Shown here: piece after piece, positions 20,001 to 28,362 of the stretch
Position numbering within the stretch: the stretch's first letter is position 1
Layout of the letters: the number at the start of each line of letters is the position of its first letter
Virus record (IMG/VR): IMGVR_UViG_3300032245_000576
Span: 1-36,066 of that record
Strand: one strand, 5' to 3'
Length of the DNA stretch: 36,066 nt
DNA from: a virus
The notes under the pieces: generated by a model
Seen by the model: the letters and a program-made list of their open reading frames with translations, nothing else
Told to the model about the DNA's origin: nothing
The model's database searches: none
Position numbers and translations under genes: made by a program

Positions 20001-22445
20001 GTGGCAACAACAAGTTCTTCAAATTACACCAGTCTATATGGAGCCAATGGCAGTCCAGTAGTACCATCAATTCCATATGGCAATGCCAATGTTGTGAGTT
20101 TGCTGGCCACATCAACTGATGGATCAAACACCATTGGCAACATCAGTGCCACCGGCAATATTTCGGGCAATTATTTTATTGGTAATGGTAGTTTGCTCAC
20201 AGGCATTGCTGGAGGCGGTGGCAATTATTCAAACGCCAATGTGGCTGCTTTCTTGCCCACATTTGGTGGCAATGTCAATGCCACCACAGTGTTCAGCACA
20301 ACCAACATAGCCCTTCAAGGTCAAACCTGGACACAATTACAATATGCACCTGGTGGAGCACCAACAGATCAAACCAATATTGGCAATGGATCTTGGTTTT
20401 ATTTAGACAACAGTGGTGCTGCATTTGAATCAAACACCACAGGCACAGTTCGATCAGTATCCTTTGACAACAGCGGCAATATCAGTGCTGTGGGCAATAT
20501 CAGTGGTTTTAACTTTTTTGGTAATGGTGCAGGGCTAACAGGTATCACAGTCACAGCCGGCACACAATTGATCAATGGCACAAGCAATGTGAGTGTTGCA
20601 CTCAATGGCAATACCACAGTTGTTGCTGGTGGTACTACCATTGCAACTTTTGCTCCTGCAGGTGAATATGTCACAGGCGTGATTTCAGCCACAGGCAATA
20701 TTACCGGCAATTACATACTGGGCAATGGTAGCCAATTAACAGGTTTGCCAGCCACATATGGCAACGCCAATGTTGTGTCATTGTTGGCTGGATTTGGTAG
20801 CAATACCATTAGCACCACAGGCAACATCACCAGTGGCAACATGCTGAGTGCAGTGTTCCAAGCAGTGAATTCAGGTGGTGGTACATTGAAAAATGCTTCA
20901 GGTGCCAGTCAATTGCAATGGGGTGGCGGTGGCGGCAATAATGTCACAGTAAGTGTTGCTACCAATATTACCCCAGCCAATGCTGCTGTGGCCATCAGTC
21001 CCACAGGCACAGGCACAGTGGCAATTGCTCCTGTAGGCGGTGGCGCAATTAACAACATGGTCATAGGCAATGTCACACCTGCAGAAGTAAATGCCACCAC
21101 GGTGAGTGCAAGTGGCAACATCACCGGCAGTTATTTTATTGGTAATGGTTCGGCACTAACAGGTATTGCAGCCAATTATGGCAATGCCAATGTGGCCACA
21201 TTCTTGGCCAATTTTGGTGCCAACACTGTGAGTACCACAGGCAACATAACCGGTGGCAATGTAATTGTACCCAATGTGTTTGGACAATATTTGTACACCA
21301 ACAAAATTAGAAATAACAGTGCCACTGATACCATGGGAATTTATGGTTTTGATGGATCATATGGAACTGTCACAGCCGGCAATGTGAACACAGTGTATGC
21401 CATGAGTGCCACAGGCAATATCATCAGTGCTGGCAATGTATCTGGTGGTAATTTAATTGCTGGCGGCGGTGTTATTAGTCAAGCAACCATGAGTGCTGCG
21501 GGCAACATAACCGGTAGTTATTTTATTGGTAATGGATCAACTTTAAGTAATTTAACAGGTGGCAATGTTGTGGGTGCAGTAGCCAATGCCACTTATGCTA
21601 CCACAGCAGGCACAGCAACCACAGCAGGATCAGCAACAACTGCTGTGACTGTGACTGGTAATGCACAAGCCAATATTACTTCAGTTGGTATATTGACCTC
21701 ACTCAGTGTTAGTGGCAATGTGACCGGTGCTAATTTAAACGCTGCTGGATTGAGTTTGAGTAGCAATGTTATAAGTGCATTAAATTCAACATCAAACATC
21801 ACAACAACTGCCAATGTATCTGGTGGCAACCTGATCACCAGTGGATCAGTTGGTAATATTACCGGTGCAAATTATATCACTGCCAACTACTTTGTGGGTA
21901 ATGGAGCATTGCTGACCAATGTGACCAGCAGTGGCACTTCTATAACCAATGGTACTAGCACTGTGGCAATTGGTGTTAGCGGAGGCAATGCTAATATCAC
22001 AATTGGCGGTACTTCAAATGTGGCTGTGTTTGCTACCACAGGATTGACTGTGACAGGCACTGCCAGTGTCACTGGCAATATCACTGGTGGCAATATCACT
22101 GGAGTTAGCGGCAGTGTTGCAACAGGTATAATCAACTACAAAGATTATGTTTACACCATTACCTATGCGTCAACCATTACTCCTGACACAGCCAATGGAT
22201 CAATACAACAAGTCACACTCACAGGCAACATGACATTGAACGCATTTGGTGGCACACCACAAGCCGGTCAGAGCATGGTAATCAAGTTTATTCAAGATTC
22301 AACAGGTAGTCGCACACTGTCAAGCACAATGAAATGGGCTGGTGGCAACAAAACACTCAGCACTGCGGCCAACGCAGTAGACATAGCCAGTATCTTCTAT
22401 GATGGAAGCACTTACTATGCGTCATTAACCACAGCCTACGCCTAA
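20001..22445 (+). CDS. Long tail fibre with repeated GNxTGxYFIGNG units
   Basis: An 814-residue protein with a GTG start and AAGGAA 7-12 bases upstream. At least six units of the pattern G-N-I-x-G-x-Y-F-I-G-N-G-x-x-L-T-G occur, near residues 50-70, 165-180, 225-255, 370-395, 505-520 and 620-640, separated by Thr/Ser/Gly/Val-rich beta repeats such as STTGNITGGN. This is the build of a trimeric beta-helical fibre. The last 100 residues (YKDYVYTITYASTITP and FIQDSTGSRTLSS) form a distinct end domain, probably for trimerisation or receptor contact. It is the first of three fibre or adhesin genes in a row. Confidence 0.85.
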   Translation: MATTSSSNYTSLYGANGSPVVPSIPYGNANVVSLLATSTDGSNTIGNISATGNISGNYFIGNGSLLTGIAGGGGNYSNANVAAFLPTFGGNVNATTVFSTTNIALQGQTWTQLQYAPGGAPTDQTNIGNGSWFYLDNSGAAFESNTTGTVRSVSFDNSGNISAVGNISGFNFFGNGAGLTGITVTAGTQLINGTSNVSVALNGNTTVVAGGTTIATFAPAGEYVTGVISATGNITGNYILGNGSQLTGLPATYGNANVVSLLAGFGSNTISTTGNITSGNMLSAVFQAVNSGGGTLKNASGASQLQWGGGGGNNVTVSVATNITPANAAVAISPTGTGTVAIAPVGGGAINNMVIGNVTPAEVNATTVSASGNITGSYFIGNGSALTGIAANYGNANVATFLANFGANTVSTTGNITGGNVIVPNVFGQYLYTNKIRNNSATDTMGIYGFDGSYGTVTAGNVNTVYAMSATGNIISAGNVSGGNLIAGGGVISQATMSAAGNITGSYFIGNGSTLSNLTGGNVVGAVANATYATTAGTATTAGSATTAVTVTGNAQANITSVGILTSLSVSGNVTGANLNAAGLSLSSNVISALNSTSNITTTANVSGGNLITSGSVGNITGANYITANYFVGNGALLTNVTSSGTSITNGTSTVAIGVSGGNANITIGGTSNVAVFATTGLTVTGTASVTGNITGGNITGVSGSVATGIINYKDYVYTITYASTITPDTANGSIQQVTLTGNMTLNAFGGTPQAGQSMVIKFIQDSTGSRTLSSTMKWAGGNKTLSTAANAVDIASIFYDGSTYYASLTTAYA

Positions 22446-22446
22446 C

Positions 22447-23229
22447 ATGTTTGCAGCACGATTTGCTTTTCAATCACCACAGGCTGCTGCGGTTGCTAAT
22501 GCTAGACGCACTGGCTCAGCGTCAACCAATGCCAGTCAAAGTTGGGCTGCGAATGGTGCAGTCACAAGCACTGCACAATACCAATTTGGCACAGCCAGTG
22601 AATATGTGTCTACATCAAGTCAGGACATTTATACCAATTCAGGTTCACCAACATTCATGAACTATGGCACTGGTGAATTCACAATTGAATGGTGGATCTA
22701 CATTCCAAGCCTGGCAAGTCATTCAGCCAGTTGTGATTTGTTATCAAACGATGTCAGTGGTGGATTTGGTATCAGACTGGCTCAAAGTTATAATACCAAT
22801 GGATTGAGTTCTGGTTCACCACAATATATCAACATCTTTGCTCGAGCACAGGCTGACCTGGATTATTGGACATTGCCTACTAATTGGCCCACAGGTCAAT
22901 GGAATTTTTGTGCCTTGCAACGCAAAGGAACCACAATGAGTTTTTGGCTGAATGGTACATTGTGTACAAATACACCCAATGGCGGTGGCACAAGAAACTT
23001 TTCTAGCAATAGTTCAAACAATATTCGCGTGGGCACAGCAGACAGCGGAAATGGTGTAGGCTCAGCCTATATTGATGAATGCTGTTGGTCAAACACTTAT
23101 CGTTATACAGATACCACAGCAGCAATTCCTGTGCCCACAGCGGCATTCACAGTGGATTCATATACCACACAGTTGATGCACATGGATGGCACCAACGGTG
23201 GTACTACATTTACCAATGCAACAAGTTAA
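22447..23229 (+). CDS. Concanavalin/LamG-like lectin-type tail protein
   Basis: A 260-residue protein. After a disordered Ala/Ser-rich front come the core strands of a laminin-G/concanavalin-like jelly roll: YGTGEFTIEWWIYIPSL (about 75-91), FGIRLAQSY, WPTGQWNFCALQRKGTTMS (about 155-173) with FWLNGTLC, NNIRVGTAD, and AYIDECCWSNTYRYTD. In phages this fold binds carbohydrates at fibre ends. The gene begins one base after the long-fibre stop. It probably contributes to host attachment. Confidence 0.8.
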   Translation: MFAARFAFQSPQAAAVANARRTGSASTNASQSWAANGAVTSTAQYQFGTASEYVSTSSQDIYTNSGSPTFMNYGTGEFTIEWWIYIPSLASHSASCDLLSNDVSGGFGIRLAQSYNTNGLSSGSPQYINIFARAQADLDYWTLPTNWPTGQWNFCALQRKGTTMSFWLNGTLCTNTPNGGGTRNFSSNSSNNIRVGTADSGNGVGSAYIDECCWSNTYRYTDTTAAIPVPTAAFTVDSYTTQLMHMDGTNGGTTFTNATS

Positions 23230-23237
23230 GGATTGAT

Positions 23238-23522
23238 ATGTTTTATAGATTGAGTTGTATCACAGCAGATGGCACACACCGCGGTTATCAATGGCGTGAA
23301 ATCTCCATCAATGATTTTGTAAACATTGCCACTGGTCAACGCTTGCTGGGTGACGCGGATGCACAACTACGCAACAGCCCAGAGGTAGACGCCACACATG
23401 ATGGATCCGCAGTATGGTATGGACATGTATGGCAGGATGGTACAGGTTGGATTACCAATGTTGATTCTGCCACTGCAGAACAATTGTATAACACAGTGGG
23501 TCGCGAGACCCCAGGAGCATAA
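23238..23522 (+). CDS. Small fibre-associated protein of unknown function
   Basis: A 94-residue protein starting MFYRLSCITADGTHRGYQW, mixed polar, with WYGHVWQDGTGWITNVD. The ATG at 23238 is used, since AAGGA lies just upstream; a longer frame back to 23079 is antiframe to the lectin-like gene. It is compactly placed between the lectin-like and glycine-rich adhesin genes, so it may be a fibre chaperone or small tail protein. No family recognised. Confidence 0.7.
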   Translation: MFYRLSCITADGTHRGYQWREISINDFVNIATGQRLLGDADAQLRNSPEVDATHDGSAVWYGHVWQDGTGWITNVDSATAEQLYNTVGRETPGA

Positions 23523-23524
23523 AC

Positions 23525-24412
23525 ATGGGAATCACAGTTGGTGGTGGTATTACAATAGGTCCAGGAATTTCTGTTGGCAATATTGCATTGCCTTCTCCCA
23601 GCGGAGGAACTATTACCACAATTACTGATGGCGGCAACACTTATAAATTACACACTTTTACAGCCAACAGCAGTTTTATCACATATGAAAACACTCTGAA
23701 TGTTCAATATTTTTTAGTTGGTGGCGGCGGTGGCGGTGGCAATGGAGTTGGTGGCGGAGGCGGAGGCGGACAAGTTTTAAGTGGCAATGCCACTATTGGT
23801 CCTGGATCATTTACTGTAATAGTTGGCAGTGGCGGCATTACTGATAATAATAGCAATCGAAACGGTGGCAACAGTAGTGCCCTAGGCCTAATCAGTCTTG
23901 GTGGTGGTGGTGGTGGTGCTGGTAGCAATGGCTCTGATGGTGGATCAGGTGGTGGTGCGTCTGCTGGTGCAGCAACTGCTCAAAATAGATTTGGTGGCAC
24001 CAGCAATGCCACTCCCGCAGCATACAATGGTGGCAATTCATCCGCAAGCATTTATGTTGGTGGTGGCGGGGGCGGTGCTGGTGGCAATGGATTTGCTGGT
24101 GGCGGATCTTTGACCAGTCCCAGTGGTGGCAATGGTGGTGCTAGTTTACTGTCAAGTTTTTCTGGCACATCAACATATTATGCAGGAGGTGGCGGTGGCG
24201 TCACTTTTAAAGGGTCAGGAACTTACCGCACATATGGTAATTTAGAAGCCGGTGGTGGCAATGGTGCCACCGGCAATAGTTCTGGTGTTGCATTTACTTC
24301 CACAGCAGGTGCAAACAATTCTGGTTCTGGCGGTGGTGGTGGATACAGCAGCGGCAGCGGTTCTGCATCAAATGGTGGCAGTGGAATTGTAATGATTAGA
24401 TATATTGCGTAA
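23525..24412 (+). CDS. Glycine-rich adhesin or tail tip protein
   Basis: A 295-residue protein. A short front (TVGGGITIGPGISVG) and NTYKLHTFTANSSF lead to VQYFLVGGGGGGGNG (about 60-74), after which runs of 4-8 glycines recur to the end, interrupted by Asn, Ser and Ala, ending NGGSGIVMIRYIA. The F-T-x-x-x-x-F...V-x-Y-x-x-V-G-G-G-G lead-in and the I-V-x-I-R-Y end match the phage glycine-rich domain type, which packs as polyglycine II helices at receptor-binding tips. It is probably a host-recognition tip; the repeats also favour recombination. Confidence 0.82.
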   Translation: MGITVGGGITIGPGISVGNIALPSPSGGTITTITDGGNTYKLHTFTANSSFITYENTLNVQYFLVGGGGGGGNGVGGGGGGGQVLSGNATIGPGSFTVIVGSGGITDNNSNRNGGNSSALGLISLGGGGGGAGSNGSDGGSGGGASAGAATAQNRFGGTSNATPAAYNGGNSSASIYVGGGGGGAGGNGFAGGGSLTSPSGGNGGASLLSSFSGTSTYYAGGGGGVTFKGSGTYRTYGNLEAGGGNGATGNSSGVAFTSTAGANNSGSGGGGGYSSGSGSASNGGSGIVMIRYIA

Positions 24413-24433
24413 TAATACCGAGGTAAACAACAA

Positions 24434-26119
24434 ATGGCACAGATAAAGAGCGTATTAACAGAAGTAAAAACTCCGTTTACAAACATGAGTTATACTCCTG
24501 ACATTCCCAGCACCAATCTTGGAGCACAGGAATACAATTCAGGCTACAACATTGAAACAGACATTCGTGGCATTAGATCCGTGCTGGGCGAAGAAAAAAT
24601 ATTGAGTGCATTGCCTTCAGGACAAACTCCCATCTATGTCACTGGTGGTTACAGAGCCAACAATGTGTGGTGGTTTGTTGTGGCCACCAGTGCAGGCAAC
24701 TGGTATGGTATCAATGATTCTGGTATAACCAATTTAACTCCCAACGGAACTCCTATCTCTGGATACAATGATGATACCAATATCACAGAAGCCTGGAATG
24801 GTACCACGCTGTTTATCAATGCTGTGGATTTGTCAAATACCAATACCCTACCACCTCCCATGTATCTAACTGCCACAGCCACTGAGTTTGTAAATTATTC
24901 AAACAATCCTGGTGGTCCAGGTTACATCTGGAACTACAATCCTGCTTGGTCAGCACTCACAGCCGGATTCATGCGACTGTACAACACACCCAATGTGGGC
25001 TCAATCTTGATTGCTGGTAATTTATCAGCGACTGATGCTATTTCAAGTATTGTCACAAACTATCCCACCACAGTGCGTTGGAGTCAGGCATTTGGTCTTA
25101 ATGATGGTCCCACAACCTGGGCACCCACAACTGTGAACATTGCCAACGAAGTTGAAGTTCCTGTGCGCGGTGCTGTGGTGGATGGATTCCCCAGCAATGG
25201 CAATTTCTTTGTGTGCAGTTACTGGGACACTGTGGTGTTCAGTCCTATCAATTATCAAGGCACCAACAATCCTGTACTGGGTATCAAACTGTTTAATCAA
25301 GGACGCGGCCTGCTCAATGCCAACTGCTGGGCCAATGCCGACAATGCTGTGTATGGCCTAGATGCCAGAGATATCTGGGTATTTGATGGCAGCAACTTCC
25401 GAGGTCTGGGCAATCAGCGTGTGAAGAACTGGTTCTTTGACAACCTCAATCCCACATACTCCGATCGTGTGTACATTGTAAACAACACCAGCAAAAGTCA
25501 AATTGAAATTTATTTTCCTGATCTGACCAGCACAGGTTGGTGCAACAAGATGTTGAGTTATAGATATGATCTAGATGTGTTCAATGCACCTAGAAATGTA
25601 GATTCTGGAAGTCATGCCACAGAAGCACCTGTGTATGAAGAATTTCCAGATTCAAGCATGGGATTCAATCCTGCCAGCCGCACAGTGGTTTACAGTCGCG
25701 GTATCCCTAGTTCGCAACTGGTACAAAAAGATCGTGGACATGAGTTTGTGTCAAACACAGCCAATGTGGCCATTAGTAGCCAGTTCAGCAGAGACAATAT
25801 CCATCTGTTGCCCAACTACAGTGAACAACTCCTGGTGCACCGTATACTTCCAGAAGTCAACAATCTGGATCAAAAAGGTCTGCCCACAATCAGCACAGGC
25901 ACTATCACAATTCAAGTGGGTGGTGCTGACAGTGTGGGACAGGTTCCCACTTACAAGCCTGCTGTCACAATTGATATTGACACTTCCAATCCTTGGACAC
26001 AGATCAATCAGAATGTGTACAGATTAAATTCCATCCGAATTTCTAATACCAGTAGTGTAGATACCTGGATTTGTCCAGGCATCACTTGGCAATTCACACC
26101 CACACAGGACAGCCGTTAA
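24434..26119 (+). CDS. Tail nozzle or tail hub structural protein candidate
   Basis: A 561-residue beta-rich protein. The body repeats strand pairs with Trp and Gly turns (VWWFVVATSAGNWYGI, NGTTLFINAVDL, DARDIWVFDGSNFRGLG, YSDRVYIVNNTSKSQIEIYFPD, WCNKMLSYRYDLD), the look of a beta-propeller as found in P22 gp10-like and similar podoviral nozzle proteins. GAGGT lies about 11 bases before the ATG. It lies between the fibres and a second repeat-rich fibre, and its stop overlaps the next start (TAATG). Nozzle is the best guess; closure of the propeller was not tested. Confidence 0.72.
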   Translation: MAQIKSVLTEVKTPFTNMSYTPDIPSTNLGAQEYNSGYNIETDIRGIRSVLGEEKILSALPSGQTPIYVTGGYRANNVWWFVVATSAGNWYGINDSGITNLTPNGTPISGYNDDTNITEAWNGTTLFINAVDLSNTNTLPPPMYLTATATEFVNYSNNPGGPGYIWNYNPAWSALTAGFMRLYNTPNVGSILIAGNLSATDAISSIVTNYPTTVRWSQAFGLNDGPTTWAPTTVNIANEVEVPVRGAVVDGFPSNGNFFVCSYWDTVVFSPINYQGTNNPVLGIKLFNQGRGLLNANCWANADNAVYGLDARDIWVFDGSNFRGLGNQRVKNWFFDNLNPTYSDRVYIVNNTSKSQIEIYFPDLTSTGWCNKMLSYRYDLDVFNAPRNVDSGSHATEAPVYEEFPDSSMGFNPASRTVVYSRGIPSSQLVQKDRGHEFVSNTANVAISSQFSRDNIHLLPNYSEQLLVHRILPEVNNLDQKGLPTISTGTITIQVGGADSVGQVPTYKPAVTIDIDTSNPWTQINQNVYRLNSIRISNTSSVDTWICPGITWQFTPTQDSR

Positions 26120-27915
26120 TGACTACATTTGCAATCACCAGCACAGATCAAGTGTTAGATTCAGTGAATTATTTGCTGAGCAATCTTGGCCAAACTGGCA
26201 ATGCCACCGGTAACATCAGCATCCCCACCGGCACCTTGGTTGGCAATACCACCACTGGTGAAGTTGTAAAATACAACACTGGTGGCAATGTTTATGGATA
26301 TTTGTATCAGTATATCAATCTTCGATATGCCAACAATGCCACCGGTAGTTCAGGATTTAGTACTGTGCCCACCAATTCAAATTATTTTGGTGTGTATAAT
26401 TCAGTGACATCTACAGCCAGTTTGAATCCCACAGATTATTCATGGAATCAGGTGGCAGGTGGATTTGGCACAACCAAAACCATTTATTACAGTAGTCTTG
26501 GTGGCAGACAAGTGTTGTTTGCTGCTGCAAGTTCACCGCCTAGTTCAAACTATGTAGTTTCAACTGCCAATGTGGCCATTGATCTAGATGTTGTGACCAC
26601 AGCAGCAGGTACCCCTGGTGAACGCGGACCCATTCCCATGGGCTATGTTATTACCACAGCAGATCCCACAAGTGTTAGTTCAGCCACACTCACAGGTTGG
26701 TTTTCCAGCAGTCGCACCAATTCAGTGCCACCTATTGGTACTGGATTGACTCCAGTGGCAGGCGACACAGCATATTTTGCTTATCCCACAACAGGTGTCA
26801 GTGAAACATACACATTCAATGGCAGTGCTTGGAACACAGCAGTGGGTCAAGTTGTGTCAGGCAACACTATTGCAACCAACACAGCACCAGGCAATGTTGT
26901 TATTGCCAACACCCTGCCAGCAACTGCTGTGGTGTATCAGAGTCTGACCAATGATCAGATTGCAACCAATACCATTATTGCAAGAAATATTGCAACCAAC
27001 ACCATTACTGGCAACAAGATTGTTTCTAATACCATAACTGGTGATTTGATTGCTGCCAACACCATAACAGCAACAAACATTCAGACCAATACCATAACAG
27101 CCAATCAGATTGCTGCTGATACTATAACTGCTGGTCAGATTGCAGCCAATACCATTACTGCCACACAAATCAGCACCAGTTATCTATACACTGGCAACAT
27201 TGTGAGTTTTGGTGCAACCATCAACAACAACTCCAGCCCAGGATATTGGTTAAACTACACCACAGGATCAGCAAGATTTGGTGGCAATGTCAGCATTGGC
27301 AACAATGCTGTAATTGGCAGCAATGTCACAGTAGGTGGCAACTTGCAAGTTGGCAGCAATGCCACCATTGGCAGCAATCTCAGTGTTGTAGGCCTGGTCA
27401 CAGCAGGTGCCTTAATTGCCAACACTGTGCAAACTACCACAGTTGTTCCTGCATCAATCAGTACCAATATTTCAGCATCACGCAACAGCAATGTCACCAT
27501 TGGTGTGCAGGTCAATAATTCATATCCCACTTATGGTTATGTGTTGGCAGGTCCAGTCACTGTGGCAGTCACTACGCAAAATAACACCATTTATGTAAGC
27601 GGTGCAGCCAGTGTGTACGCTACCTGGACCATTGGCAATCCCACACAGAGTTTTCAATATACTTTGTTTAGAAATGGACCTGGTGATCCTCCTGGTGCAT
27701 ATTCAACAGTGTATACCTATCTCAGTCCTGCCTATGCTCCTGCCATTGCTCAAGATTTTTCTACCATAAGTTATGTTGATTCAAATGTGGTGGCCGGCAA
27801 CAGTTATACCTATTTTTGGAGTGTACACATGGTAGTAGTCAGTGGCTCTAGCACTAGAACCACAACAATATCAACTGCTTATAACAATCTGATTGGACAG
27901 GTGCTAAAACGATGA
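26119..27915 (+). CDS. Second tail fibre with N-T-I-T repeat units
   Basis: A 598-residue protein; the ATG at 26119 overlaps the upstream stop (TAATG). A front with QVLDSVNYLLSNLGQ may be the virion anchor. Residues about 275-355 hold some ten units of about 10 residues of the type A-x-N-T-I-T-A-x-x-I, as in ANTITATNIQ, NTITANQIAA and DTITAGQIAA, a common fibre stalk repeat. Then a VGGNLQVGSNATIGSNLS beta-helix-like stretch follows, and an immunoglobulin-like end domain (AASVYATWTIGNPTQSF, SYTYFWSVHMV). It probably binds the host. The next gene, a fibre assembly protein, is coupled by ATGA. Confidence 0.82.
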   Translation: MTTFAITSTDQVLDSVNYLLSNLGQTGNATGNISIPTGTLVGNTTTGEVVKYNTGGNVYGYLYQYINLRYANNATGSSGFSTVPTNSNYFGVYNSVTSTASLNPTDYSWNQVAGGFGTTKTIYYSSLGGRQVLFAAASSPPSSNYVVSTANVAIDLDVVTTAAGTPGERGPIPMGYVITTADPTSVSSATLTGWFSSSRTNSVPPIGTGLTPVAGDTAYFAYPTTGVSETYTFNGSAWNTAVGQVVSGNTIATNTAPGNVVIANTLPATAVVYQSLTNDQIATNTIIARNIATNTITGNKIVSNTITGDLIAANTITATNIQTNTITANQIAADTITAGQIAANTITATQISTSYLYTGNIVSFGATINNNSSPGYWLNYTTGSARFGGNVSIGNNAVIGSNVTVGGNLQVGSNATIGSNLSVVGLVTAGALIANTVQTTTVVPASISTNISASRNSNVTIGVQVNNSYPTYGYVLAGPVTVAVTTQNNTIYVSGAASVYATWTIGNPTQSFQYTLFRNGPGDPPGAYSTVYTYLSPAYAPAIAQDFSTISYVDSNVVAGNSYTYFWSVHMVVVSGSSTRTTTISTAYNNLIGQVLKR

Positions 27916-28343
27916 AATATACCACATACAATGTTCAGACTGGTCAGGTTGACTTGGTTTATGATATTGCTGACCCAGAACAAATTGCAGCAAATCTCGC
28001 AGGTCGTGATTGGATCCTGGGAGATTATGGCACAGGATACTATATTGAAAATAATCAACCTGTTGTGATGCCTGCTGATCCCAGCACTGTGTTGGCTCCA
28101 CATGAATTTGATTATGTTACCAAGTCTTGGCAATTAAATCATTCAGCCGCAGAGTTTGTGAATCGATCGGAACGAAACAAATTATTATCTGACATTGATC
28201 GTGTAAATGCCATTTGGTATGCCAGTCTTTCAACAGACCAACAACAACAACTAATCACATACCGACAGGCATTGTTGGATGTTCCTCAACAGTCAGGGTT
28301 TCCTGCCGCAGTGAATTGGCCGGCTAAACCCACCTGGTTATAA
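27912..28343 (+). CDS. Tail fibre assembly protein (chaperone)
   Basis: A 143-residue protein. The C-terminal half has RNKLLSDIDRVNAIWYASL followed by YRQALLDVPQQSGFP and NWPAKP, the Y-R-Q-x-L-x-D-x-P-x-x-x-x-F-P...W-P-x-K-P signature of phage tail assembly chaperones (phage_tail_APC/fibre assembly type). These help fold or trimerise the fibre encoded next door, here the 26119-27915 protein to which it is coupled by a 4-base overlap. The front (QTGQVDLVYDIADPEQ) is a small beta domain. Confidence 0.85.
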   Translation: MKYTTYNVQTGQVDLVYDIADPEQIAANLAGRDWILGDYGTGYYIENNQPVVMPADPSTVLAPHEFDYVTKSWQLNHSAAEFVNRSERNKLLSDIDRVNAIWYASLSTDQQQQLITYRQALLDVPQQSGFPAAVNWPAKPTWL

Positions 28344-28349
28344 GGTACC

Positions 28350-28357
28350 ACTAAATA
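28350..28357 (+). promoter_or_regulatory. T4-late-like promoter octamer (ACTAAATA), leaderless class
   Basis: ACTAAATA begins exactly 13 bases before the ATG at 28363. There is no Shine-Dalgarno between them. Confidence 0.65.
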
Positions 28358-28362
28358 TTACT

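Noticed and set aside
26940-27180. Regular repeats that could suggest a CRISPR array
   Set aside because: The units are about 30 bp, contiguous and in frame, and encode a fibre stalk repeat. There are no spacers of constant length and no cas genes.
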